A stretch of DNA of 5,198 nt from NCBI GenBank assembly GCA_028290085.1, contig JAQGKN010000592.1:1-5198 (forward strand), in the 5' to 3' direction. The stretch comes from Hyphomicrobiales bacterium (GTDB taxonomy: Bacteria; Pseudomonadota; Alphaproteobacteria; Rhizobiales; Beijerinckiaceae). Of the stretch, positions 1 to 5,198 are shown piece by piece (position 1 is the first letter of the stretch; the number at the start of each line of letters is the position of its first letter). The notes under the pieces are model-generated. The model did no database searches. It worked only from the letters and a program-made list of their open reading frames with translations, and was not told the origin of the DNA. The translations under genes were made by a program, and so were the position numbers.

Positions 1-243
1 TATCTGCTGCCGAGCGCGACGGAGGTTCCCCATCTCGACCTGCAGCTTCTGGAATATCCGAGCCCCGGGAATCCACTCGGCGTGAAGGGCATTGGCGAGG
101 CCGGCACGGTGCCTGCGGCGCCTGCCATTATCAGTGCCGTCGAGGATGCGCTACGCGAGAGCGGGGTGCGAATTGCAGAAACGCCGATCACCCCGTCGCG
201 CTTGTTCGATCTGATTCACCAAGCGAAGGTTGCGGCCCAGTGA
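1..243 (+). CDS. Molybdopterin-binding large subunit of a xanthine dehydrogenase/CoxL-type hydroxylase, C-terminal fragment
   Basis: This is the last 80 codons of a gene that starts before the window; frame 1 is open from base 1 to the TGA at 241-243. Seen: a segment reading NPLGVKGIGEAGTVPAAPAI (fragment residues 24-43), then a helix-like AVEDALRESG and a closing ITPSRLFDLI. Family knowledge: the KGxGEaG motif near the C-terminus of xanthine dehydrogenase, aldehyde oxidase and CoxL large subunits carries the glutamate that acts as catalytic base at the molybdenum centre; here it is fragment residue 33 (codon 97-99). The closing TPxRlxxLl motif is also typical. Such enzymes hydroxylate purines, N-heterocycles, aldehydes or CO, usually in the cytoplasm with FAD and 2Fe-2S partners, which would lie upstream of the window. 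The substrate cannot be inferred from this tail. The gene is followed after 45 bases by a Pht5-like gene on the same strand, so co-transcription is likely. Confidence 0.9.
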   Translation, partial: YLLPSATEVPHLDLQLLEYPSPGNPLGVKGIGEAGTVPAAPAIISAVEDALRESGVRIAETPITPSRLFDLIHQAKVAAQ

Positions 244-278
244 CCGTATGCCTTGCTTGCCGCTTTCCCGATTACGAC

Positions 279-282
279 GGAG
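279..282 (+). promoter_or_regulatory. Ribosome binding site that decides the start at 289
   Basis: GGAG lies 6 bases before the ATG at 289-291, a normal Shine-Dalgarno spacing. The longer open frame could begin at a TTG at 253, but that codon has no purine-rich site in front of it. The 12 extra residues it would add are also unlike the usual N-terminus of this family, which begins a few residues before the LTLSMACCDYDR strand. The ATG at 289 is therefore preferred. Confidence 0.7.
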
Positions 283-288
283 TTTTCG

Positions 289-1287
289 ATGTCGACTGAC
301 CGCCTCACACTCAGCATGGCTTGCTGCGATTACGACCGTTGCCATGCGCTTTTCGACGGGCGTACGCGCGTGGATGGTGTCAATCTCATCTCTACGCCGC
401 TGGAGCCGGAGGAGGCATTTCATCGTGCATTCCAGAATCAGGAATTCGACATCAGCGAATTGTCGCTGAGCAGCTTCACCATGCTGACGTCGCGCGGCGA
501 TTCACCTTACGTGGGCATTCCGGCCTTCGTTTCGCGGCTGTTCCGGCATTCGGGCATCTATATCCGCACGGACCGGGGCATCGATCATCCCTCGAAATTA
601 TCCGGACTGACCATCGGTCTGCCGGAATATCAGATCACCGCATCAGTCTGGATCCGCGGAATTCTCGCGGATGAATACGGCGTGCAGACCGAAAGTGTCG
701 CATGGCGGCAGGGTGGGCTGGAGGATCCGGGTCGTGAAGAGCGCGCACGTCTCGACTTGCCGCCGACGATCGATCTCAAGCCGATCCCCAGCGATCGCTC
801 GCTCTCGGACATGCTGGAAGCCGGCGAAATCGACGCGCTGATTTCAGCGCGCGCGCCGTCCTGCTATCTGCGCGGTGCGCCCAATGTCGACCGCATGTTC
901 CCGGATTTCAAAAGCACCGAGCAAGACTACTTCCGCCGGACCGGCATCTTCCCGATCATGCATCTCATCGGTATCCGGCGCTCGATCTACGAGAAACACC
1001 CGTGGGTGGCGGTGAACTTGCTCAAGGCGTTCATGGAGTCGAAGACGCATGTGATGTACGAACTCGGGCAGATTGGACATCTGTTCTCGACGCTGCCGTG
1101 GTCGGTGGCTGAATTCCAGGACACGGTGAAGCTGATGGGTACGGACTTCTGGCCCTACGGCGTGCCGGAAAACCGGGCCGTGCTCGAAAAATTTCTCGGC
1201 TATCACCACAAGCAGGGGCTGTCCAAGCGGCTCGTATCCGTCGACGAATTATTCGCACCCGCGACATATCATTTGTCGCGCATCTGA
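289..1287 (+). CDS. 4,5-dihydroxyphthalate decarboxylase-like protein (periplasmic-binding-protein-like fold), paralogue A
   Basis: A 332-residue protein, close to the usual family length of about 320-340. Seen: N-terminal strand ending ACCDYDR (residues 11-17), EFDISELSLSS (52-62), SPYVGIPAFVSRLFRH (72-87), LPEYQITASVWIRG (111-124), SARAPSCYLRGAPNV (186-200), FPIMH (221-225), HPWVAV (237-242), FWPYG (287-291) and VDELFAP (318-324). Family knowledge: this pattern belongs to proteins annotated as 4,5-dihydroxyphthalate decarboxylase (Pht5), which share the type II periplasmic-binding-protein fold and are often mislabelled as ABC transporter binding proteins. There is no signal peptide; the N-terminus is polar and has no hydrophobic core, which fits a cytoplasmic enzyme. 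Conserved histidines at 87 and 225 are candidates for function, but no catalytic residue is asserted. The gene follows a molybdenum hydroxylase gene in the same direction and converges on a paralogue. Actual decarboxylation of dihydroxyphthalate is unproven; many members have unknown substrates. Confidence 0.85.
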   Translation: MSTDRLTLSMACCDYDRCHALFDGRTRVDGVNLISTPLEPEEAFHRAFQNQEFDISELSLSSFTMLTSRGDSPYVGIPAFVSRLFRHSGIYIRTDRGIDHPSKLSGLTIGLPEYQITASVWIRGILADEYGVQTESVAWRQGGLEDPGREERARLDLPPTIDLKPIPSDRSLSDMLEAGEIDALISARAPSCYLRGAPNVDRMFPDFKSTEQDYFRRTGIFPIMHLIGIRRSIYEKHPWVAVNLLKAFMESKTHVMYELGQIGHLFSTLPWSVAEFQDTVKLMGTDFWPYGVPENRAVLEKFLGYHHKQGLSKRLVSVDELFAPATYHLSRI

Positions 1288-1300
1288 TCCGCGCAATCCG

Positions 1301-1331
1301 AAAAAAAGGGGCGCTCTTCGGCGCGCCCCTT
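1301..1331 (-). terminator. Intrinsic terminator between convergent paralogues, oriented for the - strand gene
   Basis: A perfect 9-bp stem is formed by 1306-1314 (AAGGGGCGC) and 1323-1331 (GCGCCCCTT) with an 8-base loop. Read on the - strand, the stem runs into seven consecutive T residues (1307-1301), the classic rho-independent form, directly after the stop of the gene at 1336-2328. On the + strand the stem is followed only by a weak T-containing stretch (CTCGTT), so it may also slow transcripts from the gene ending at 1287, but the strong direction is minus. Confidence 0.9.
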
Positions 1332-1335
1332 CTCG

Positions 1336-2328
1336 TTAGACCTGCTGTCCTTCGCTAAGCGGCATGTCGCGCATCGTGCTCGGTACGAACAATTCGTCGA
1401 TGGCGACGCGGCGGTGCGAAAGGCCCTGCTCGTGGATATATTGCAGCAGCGCCTCGAGCGTCGGGCGGTTCTTTTCGATGCCATAAGGAAACCAGTCCTT
1501 GCCGATGATGGATTGCTCTTCCTCGATCAGCGGCGGCAGCCAGGCGGACGTAACCTTGGCGGACCCACCCTCCATGATCCACGCACAGGCGTAATCCTTC
1601 GCCTTGCAGAGCGCCTTGTACATGCTCATCGCCACCCATGGGTCGCGTTCGTAAATGTCGCGCCGAATGACCACCGTGTGCATGATCGGATAGATCTGCG
1701 TGCGTCGATAGAAATCCTTTTCCATCTCGATGTAATTGGGGAACAGCCGCCGCACGGTCTTCGCGCCGCGCCGGAACGAGAGCGGGTTGTTGGCCGTCAT
1801 CAGGAAGTCGAGTTCGCCCGTCTCCAGGAGGTCGCCGAGCTCTGTTCCCGGAGCGGCCTGCGTCACGCTGACATCGGCGGGCAGGGCATGTTTCAGCCGG
1901 TCTGCGCGGCCCTGCACCCATTCGACGTCGCTTGGCCGCACGCCGAATTCATGCTGCAACAGCCCGCGCATGTAGACGGACGCCGTCTGACTGTATTCCG
2001 GCACGCCGCCGCGCTTGCCGATGAGATCGCGCGGATGCTCGATGCCCTTTTCCGTATTGATGAAAAAGTAGCCGTGGCGGAAAACTCGCGAGGGAAAAGC
2101 GGGAATGGCGACATAGGGGCAATCGCCCTGCGCGACCAGCATGGCATAGTTGGCCATGGACATTTCCGACATGTCGAATTCGTGGAACTGCAACATGCGC
2201 CAGAAGATCTCGGCGGGTTGCAGCGACAAATAGACGAGGTCGATGCCGTCGGGTCGGATCGATCCATCGCGCAGGGCCATGGTTCTATCGAAAGGGCCGC
2301 AGGCGAATGTCAGACGAAGATTGGCCAT
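1336..2328 (-). CDS. 4,5-dihydroxyphthalate decarboxylase-like protein (periplasmic-binding-protein-like fold), paralogue B
   Basis: A 330-residue protein homologous along its full length to the gene at 289-1287; by eye about 40% of positions match. Seen in order: LTFACGPFDR (6-15), HEFDMSEMSMANYAM (49-63), CPYVAIPAFPSRVFRH (70-85), GVPEYSQTASVYMRG (108-122), MTANNPLSFRRGAK (177-190), YPIMH (213-217), DPWVAMSMYKAL (229-240), WFPYG (279-283) and IDELFVPS (310-317). There is no signal peptide, so a cytoplasmic enzyme is more likely than a transporter binding protein. The start is set by the ATG at 2328-2326 behind GGGAGGTGAC; the frame stays open another 63 codons upstream, but that extension has no family resemblance and covers the promoter region. 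A near-consensus sigma-54 promoter precedes it and an intrinsic terminator follows it, so it is probably transcribed alone. It differs from paralogue A in the ARAPS-equivalent loop and in a shorter segment around residues 141-165, suggesting a different ligand. Substrate unknown. Confidence 0.85.
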   Translation of the reverse strand: MANLRLTFACGPFDRTMALRDGSIRPDGIDLVYLSLQPAEIFWRMLQFHEFDMSEMSMANYAMLVAQGDCPYVAIPAFPSRVFRHGYFFINTEKGIEHPRDLIGKRGGVPEYSQTASVYMRGLLQHEFGVRPSDVEWVQGRADRLKHALPADVSVTQAAPGTELGDLLETGELDFLMTANNPLSFRRGAKTVRRLFPNYIEMEKDFYRRTQIYPIMHTVVIRRDIYERDPWVAMSMYKALCKAKDYACAWIMEGGSAKVTSAWLPPLIEEEQSIIGKDWFPYGIEKNRPTLEALLQYIHEQGLSHRRVAIDELFVPSTMRDMPLSEGQQV

Positions 2329-2337
2329 GTCACCTCC
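2329..2337 (-). promoter_or_regulatory. Strong ribosome binding site of paralogue B
   Basis: On the - strand GGAGGTGA (2337-2330) matches the 16S rRNA anti-Shine-Dalgarno over eight bases and is followed after one base by the ATG at 2328. The spacing from the GGAGG core is four bases, slightly short. This site decides the start against the 63-codon longer reading frame. Confidence 0.75.
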
Positions 2338-2351
2338 CATTTTCGGGAGGT
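2332..2351. repeat. Perfect 7-bp inverted repeat over the ribosome binding site of paralogue B
   Basis: ACCTCCC (2332-2338) and GGGAGGT (2345-2351) are perfect inverse complements with a 6-base spacer. One arm is the Shine-Dalgarno sequence of the - strand gene. If transcription starts upstream of 2351, the RNA hairpin would hide the ribosome binding site. If it starts at about 2343, as the sigma-54 element predicts, only one arm is transcribed and the repeat can act only as DNA. Either reading is inference. Confidence 0.6.
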
Positions 2352-2354
2352 CTC

Positions 2355-2369
2355 GCAGTAAACGTGCCA
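2355..2369 (-). promoter_or_regulatory. Predicted sigma-54 (RpoN) promoter of paralogue B
   Basis: On the - strand the bases read TGGCACGTTTACTGC. Against the consensus TGGCACG-N4-TTGC the -24 block matches 7 of 7 and the -12 block 3 of 4 (C in place of the first T), with the exact GG-to-GC spacing. The predicted transcription start is about 12 bases downstream, near 2343, giving a leader of about 15 bases that contains the ribosome binding site. Position and spacing relative to the gene are therefore coherent. Sigma-54 promoters require an ATP-dependent enhancer-binding activator; none is encoded in the window. Confidence 0.65.
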
Positions 2370-2558
2370 AGGGGAGCGTACAGGGCACGCCGCGCGGGAA
2401 ACCACGAGTGGATGAAATCTTCACCAGATTGCTCAGCGGATCGTCATCGAACGGATTTCGGTGCGAGTCACGAAAATGCCGGGTGACATGCGAGGTCTCG
2501 CGCCGCAAAGTGTTCAAGCGCGATACAGGAATATGCGCGCCATGTGGGAAGGCCGTGC
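2370..2558. promoter_or_regulatory. Upstream part of the divergent intergenic region between paralogue B and dppB
   Basis: The gap must drive both the - strand decarboxylase-like gene and the + strand permeases. Short dyads are visible: GTCAC (2467-2471) with GTGAC (2483-2487), GCGAG (2490-2494) with CTCGC (2497-2501), and TGT (2511-2513) with ACA (2525-2527). They lie about 120-185 bases upstream of the predicted sigma-54 start, a usual distance for enhancer-binding proteins, but none matches a named operator convincingly. I find no clear -35/-10 pair for dppB. Confidence 0.35.
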
Positions 2559-3572
2559 GTGTTACGCATTATCGTCAGCAGATTGGGTACTGCGATCCCC
2601 AGCGTGATCGGCGTCGTTATCGTGACTTTCCTCATCACGCATGCGCTGCCGGGAGATCCCGCTGCCTATTTCGCCGGTCCCAATCCGACGCTTGAATCCA
2701 TCGCGGAGATTCGCCAGCAGCTCGGCCTCGATCGTAGCTGGCCGCTGCAATTCACGTCCTACGTCAGCGATCTCGTGCATGGGCATCTGGGCTCGAGCCT
2801 GAGTACCGGCCAGCCGGTGCTGCAGGAATTGTTGTCGCGCCTGCCGGCTTCAATGGAACTGACACTGGCGGGGCTCACCATCGCGCTGGCCATCGCCATC
2901 CCGCTCGGCGTGATGGCGGCGACTCGGCCGGGTTCGTGGATCGACCACCTCTGCCGCATTCTTTCGACAACAGGCGTCTCAGTGCCGCCGTTCTTCACGG
3001 GACTGCTGTTGATCTATATTTTCTATTATCTGCTGGGCTGGGCGCCCGCGCCTTTTGGCCGGCTCGACATTTACGCAAGCACGCCCCCAACAATCACCGG
3101 TTTCTACACAATCGACGCGCTGCTCGCGGGTGATGGCGAGACGTTTCGTGCGGCGCTCGGCCAGCTCGTGCTGCCTGCATTTTCTCTGGGTGTATTCTCG
3201 CTGGCGCCGCTTGCGCGCATGACGCGGGCGTCCATGCTGGCGGCGCTGTCGAGCGATTTCGTGCGGACGGCCAAAGCCAATGGATTGTCGTCACGGACGG
3301 TCGTCATGAAATATGCGCTCCGCAACGCGATCCTTCCCGTCGTGACCACGCTTGGCATGGTCTTCTCCTTCCTGCTCGGTGCAAATGTGCTCGTTGAAAA
3401 GGTATTCGCCTGGCCTGGCATCGGCTCCTACGCCATTGATGCGCTGATCGCGTCAGACTACGCGCCAGTGCAGGGTTTCGTGCTTTGCATGGCTATTTTG
3501 TACATCGCGCTCAATCTCGTGCTGGACATTATCTACAGCGTCCTCGATCCGCGCTTCGGGCTTGCCGCATGA
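2559..3572 (+). CDS. DppB-type ABC transporter permease (peptide/opine/nickel class)
   Basis: A 337-residue inner-membrane permease, the usual length for DppB/OppB. It would form the channel with the DppC-type partner encoded next. Seen: first membrane helix at about 10-30 ending HALPGDPA (28-35), the DppB signature; the periplasmic segment with QLGLDRSWPLQF (54-65) and GHLGSSL (75-81); further hydrophobic helices near 100-120, 141-160, 202-222, 258-280 and 306-325; the cytoplasmic EAA-type loop at about 233-260 (FVRTAKANGLS followed by LRNAILP), which docks the ATPase; and the terminal LDPRFG (329-334). The GTG at 2559 is chosen because GGAAGG (2547-2552) sits 6 bases upstream and gives the standard MLR start; a GTG at 2544 would add five residues. 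The stop overlaps the dppC start. The family transports di- and oligopeptides, opines, nickel and other solutes, so the substrate is unresolved. Confidence 0.92.
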   Translation: MLRIIVSRLGTAIPSVIGVVIVTFLITHALPGDPAAYFAGPNPTLESIAEIRQQLGLDRSWPLQFTSYVSDLVHGHLGSSLSTGQPVLQELLSRLPASMELTLAGLTIALAIAIPLGVMAATRPGSWIDHLCRILSTTGVSVPPFFTGLLLIYIFYYLLGWAPAPFGRLDIYASTPPTITGFYTIDALLAGDGETFRAALGQLVLPAFSLGVFSLAPLARMTRASMLAALSSDFVRTAKANGLSSRTVVMKYALRNAILPVVTTLGMVFSFLLGANVLVEKVFAWPGIGSYAIDALIASDYAPVQGFVLCMAILYIALNLVLDIIYSVLDPRFGLAA

Positions 3573-4414
3573 GACAGGCATTGGCACAATGGCGTTACGT
3601 GATCGCCGAAAATCCACTGACCGGATTTGCTTTCGCGTTGTTTACACTTTTCGTGACTGTCGCGTTATTCGCGCCGTTTCTGATGCCGCATTCGCCACTG
3701 GCGACGCATGCCGCCGATGCGTTGCGGCCGCCGGGCGGAGCTTATCTTCTTGGGACGGACCAGCTCGGCCGCGATATCCTCAGCCGCCTTATCGCCGCGA
3801 CGCGTCTCGATCTTGCCATCGGCGCCTCTGCGGTGGCGCTGGCCTTCGTGTTCGGCGTGGGGCTCGGCCTCATCGCTGGCTATTACGGCGGCTGGGCTGA
3901 TCGCATCATTGGCCGCTTCACCGACACTCTGATGGCATTCCCGCTTTTCGTGCTTGCGATGGCGATCGTCGCCGCGCTGGGAAATACCGTCACCAACATC
4001 GTTCTCGCCACGGCGATCATCAACATCCCGCTCTATGCGCGTATGGCGCGCGTCGAGACCAATATCAGGCGGGATGCGGGATATGTTGCAGCGGCGCGGC
4101 TGACTGGTAATTCCGAAGCGCGCATTCTGCTCGGGCACATCTTGCCTAACCTGCTGCCGATCATGGCCGTGCAGACGTCCTTGACGATGGGCTATGCGAT
4201 CCTGAACGCGGCTGGCTTGTCCTTCATCGGGCTCGGCGTCCAGCCTCCAACGCCCGAATGGGGCACCATGGTCTCGGAGGGTGCGAGCGCGATCCTGTCC
4301 GGGCAATGGTGGGTCGCCGTGTTTCCGGGGCTCACGCTGCTGCTGGCCGTGTTCTGCTTCAACATTCTGGGTGACGGGTTGCGCGACGTGCTCGATCCGC
4401 GCAACCGCACCTGA
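3569..4414 (+). CDS. DppC-type ABC transporter permease (peptide/opine/nickel class)
   Basis: A 281-residue inner-membrane permease, typical DppC length. The ATG at 3569 overlaps the TGA of the preceding permease (ATGA), indicating translational coupling and a heterodimeric channel. Seen: N-terminal helix at about 18-38; GTDQLGRDILSRL (62-74), the signature of this subfamily; hydrophobic helices near 83-105, 121-138, 143-155, 197-215 and 250-268; the EAA loop GYVAAARLTGNSEARI (171-186) followed by HILPN (190-194), which contacts the ATPase; LSFIGLGVQPPTPEWG (217-232); and the terminal LRDVLDPR (271-278). A longer frame upstream would run into the dppB coding region and is not supported. No ATPase gene follows: the next gene is on the opposite strand and begins 5 bases after this stop. 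The DppD/DppF-like ATPases must be elsewhere. Confidence 0.92.
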   Translation: MRQALAQWRYVIAENPLTGFAFALFTLFVTVALFAPFLMPHSPLATHAADALRPPGGAYLLGTDQLGRDILSRLIAATRLDLAIGASAVALAFVFGVGLGLIAGYYGGWADRIIGRFTDTLMAFPLFVLAMAIVAALGNTVTNIVLATAIINIPLYARMARVETNIRRDAGYVAAARLTGNSEARILLGHILPNLLPIMAVQTSLTMGYAILNAAGLSFIGLGVQPPTPEWGTMVSEGASAILSGQWWVAVFPGLTLLLAVFCFNILGDGLRDVLDPRNRT

Positions 4415-4424
4415 GAGGCTCAGG
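4410..4424. terminator. Small hairpin spanning both convergent stop codons
   Basis: CCTGAG (4410-4415) and CTCAGG (4419-4424) form a perfect 6-bp stem with a 3-base loop, covering the dppC stop (4412-4414) and the opposing stop (4420-4422). There is no real T-run on either side, only CCTTTCT on the + strand. It may be a weak bidirectional terminator or a chance dyad. Confidence 0.3.
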
Positions 4425-5198
4425 CCTTTCTGAAGGACCGGTAATCGACCTCGCGATGGAACCAGTATGTGTAGCCCGACACATTGCTGCGCATGGCGAC
4501 ATCGAGATAAGGCTGGAACAATGGGATATTCGGTACGTCGTCGAATTCCTTCTGGATGAAGCCGATGACGTTCTTGTCGAAGGCCTGCGCATTGACGGGG
4601 AAGCGCGCGGCTTCGATCATCGCGTCCATCTCGGCGTTCTTGTAGGACATGGTGTTGAAGATCGTGTTCTCGCCGGAATAGACGAGGTGGAAGAAATAGT
4701 CGGGGTAGTTGAACCAGGCCCCGAAGACGTTCACCTGCAGCGGCAACTGCTTCTTCATGAAAGTCGGCCGCCAGTTGGCGCCGGGAACCTTGTCGATCTT
4801 GACGCGAATGCCGAGCTTGGCGAACTGCTCCTGGATGAGCACGCAGAGCGGCTCATTGGTGCTGGCAGCGCCAAGGTCGAAGGAGAGCGGGACTTCAAAA
4901 CCTTCCGGGTAGCCGGCTTCGGTGAGCAGGGCTTTCGCCTTGCTGAGGTCGGTCACATAGCGATGGGGCTGCGGCCAGCTTGCGAGGCTCACCTTGTCCG
5001 GGCCGCCGAACAGGGGACGCGCGCGCTTGAACATGGCGAGGTCGAGGATCTCTTGATAGGGCACGGCATAAGCGATGGCCTGTCGCACGCGCACGTCGTC
5101 GAAGGGCTTCATCTCGACGTTCATGCCGAGATACTGGACAGTGTTCTCCATCGGAACGCTATAGATGCGCACGTCCTTGGCGAGACCGAGTTCTGCGT
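4420..5198 (-). CDS. Extracellular solute-binding protein family 5 (DppA/OppA-like), C-terminal 258 residues; 5' end outside the window
   Basis: The gene runs on the - strand and its N-terminus lies beyond 5198; the frame is open to the window edge, so a start at 5172 (GTG) is not real. Seen, numbering from the first whole codon: VQYLGMN (20-26), PFDDVRVRQAIAYAV (31-45), the hallmark of this family; AKALLTEAGYPEGFEVPLSF (about 79-98); LIQEQFAKLGIRVKI (about 112-126); a tryptophan/tyrosine-rich FGAWFNYPDYFFH segment (about 149-161); and a short closing VDYRSF before the stop. Family members are about 500-550 residues, so roughly the last half is present; the signal peptide would be outside. 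It is very probably the periplasmic ligand binder for the adjacent permeases, but it is transcribed towards them rather than ahead of them. The gap to dppC is 5 bases. Ligands in this family range from peptides to sugars, opines, nickel and aromatic compounds. Confidence 0.92.
   Translation of the reverse strand, partial: AELGLAKDVRIYSVPMENTVQYLGMNVEMKPFDDVRVRQAIAYAVPYQEILDLAMFKRARPLFGGPDKVSLASWPQPHRYVTDLSKAKALLTEAGYPEGFEVPLSFDLGAASTNEPLCVLIQEQFAKLGIRVKIDKVPGANWRPTFMKKQLPLQVNVFGAWFNYPDYFFHLVYSGENTIFNTMSYKNAEMDAMIEAARFPVNAQAFDKNVIGFIQKEFDDVPNIPLFQPYLDVAMRSNVSGYTYWFHREVDYRSFRKA

Noticed and set aside
253..288. TTG start at 253 for paralogue A
   Set aside because: It has no Shine-Dalgarno sequence, while the ATG at 289 has GGAG at 6 bases and gives the family-like N-terminus.
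289..1287. Reading paralogue A (and B) as periplasmic ABC transporter binding proteins for the adjacent permeases
   Set aside because: Neither has a signal peptide, their length and motifs match the cytoplasmic decarboxylase-like family, and the family 5 binding protein at 4420-5198 is the natural partner of DppBC-type permeases.
1414..2361. A 315-codon open frame on the + strand opposite paralogue B
   Set aside because: It is antisense to a clear family member; its composition (many His, Arg, Gln, Asp) is typical of a high-GC shadow frame and no domain is recognisable.
2329..2517. A 63-codon N-terminal extension in frame with paralogue B
   Set aside because: It has no resemblance to the family, would cover the sigma-54 element and the strong ribosome binding site, and would give a 393-residue protein well above the family length.
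2513..2537. A possible sigma-70 promoter for dppB (TTCAAG and TATGCG)
   Set aside because: The spacing is about 13 bases and both hexamers are poor, so it was not called.
3665..4306. A 213-codon open frame on the - strand opposite dppC
   Set aside because: It is a shadow of the permease gene: rich in Arg, Glu and Asp, with no recognisable motif and no good ribosome binding site noticed.
1..5198. CRISPR arrays, tRNA or rRNA genes, insertion sequences, attachment sites
   Set aside because: No direct repeat series, cloverleaf-like segment, transposase motif or long terminal repeat was seen on reading either strand.

Overview
The window is about 60% GC and densely coded. It looks like a proteobacterial accessory catabolic or transport locus. 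Codon use, the dipeptide-type ABC permeases, the CoxL-type molybdenum hydroxylase and the Pht5-like decarboxylase family suggest an alpha-proteobacterium of the Bradyrhizobium type or a beta-proteobacterium. That placement is inference; nothing in the window fixes the genus.

Layout: (1) 1-243, the C-terminal end of a xanthine dehydrogenase/CO dehydrogenase-type molybdopterin large subunit (+ strand). (2) 289-1287, a complete 332-residue protein of the 4,5-dihydroxyphthalate decarboxylase-like family (+), 45 bases downstream and probably in the same operon. (3) 1301-1331, a strong intrinsic terminator with its T-run on the - strand. (4) 1336-2328, a second, diverged member of the same family (330 residues, -), facing the first tail to tail. 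(5) 2329-2558, a 230-base divergent intergenic region carrying a near-consensus sigma-54 promoter for the - strand gene and several short inverted repeats. (6) 2559-3572 and 3569-4414, a DppB/DppC permease pair joined by an ATGA overlap (+). (7) 4420 to the window end, the C-terminal part of an extracellular family 5 substrate-binding protein (-), whose stop codon lies 5 bases from that of dppC.

Reading as a system: a peptide/opine/nickel-class ABC importer (two permeases plus a family 5 binding protein; no ATPase in view) sits beside a molybdenum hydroxylase and two paralogous enzymes with a periplasmic-binding-protein fold and no signal peptide. A plausible inference is uptake and oxidative/decarboxylating breakdown of a small aromatic or heterocyclic carboxylate. 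At least one branch appears to depend on sigma-54 and therefore on an activator outside the window. The substrate cannot be read from the sequence. The most interesting points are the tail-to-tail pair of diverged paralogues, the sigma-54 element, and the split, convergent arrangement of the transporter genes.
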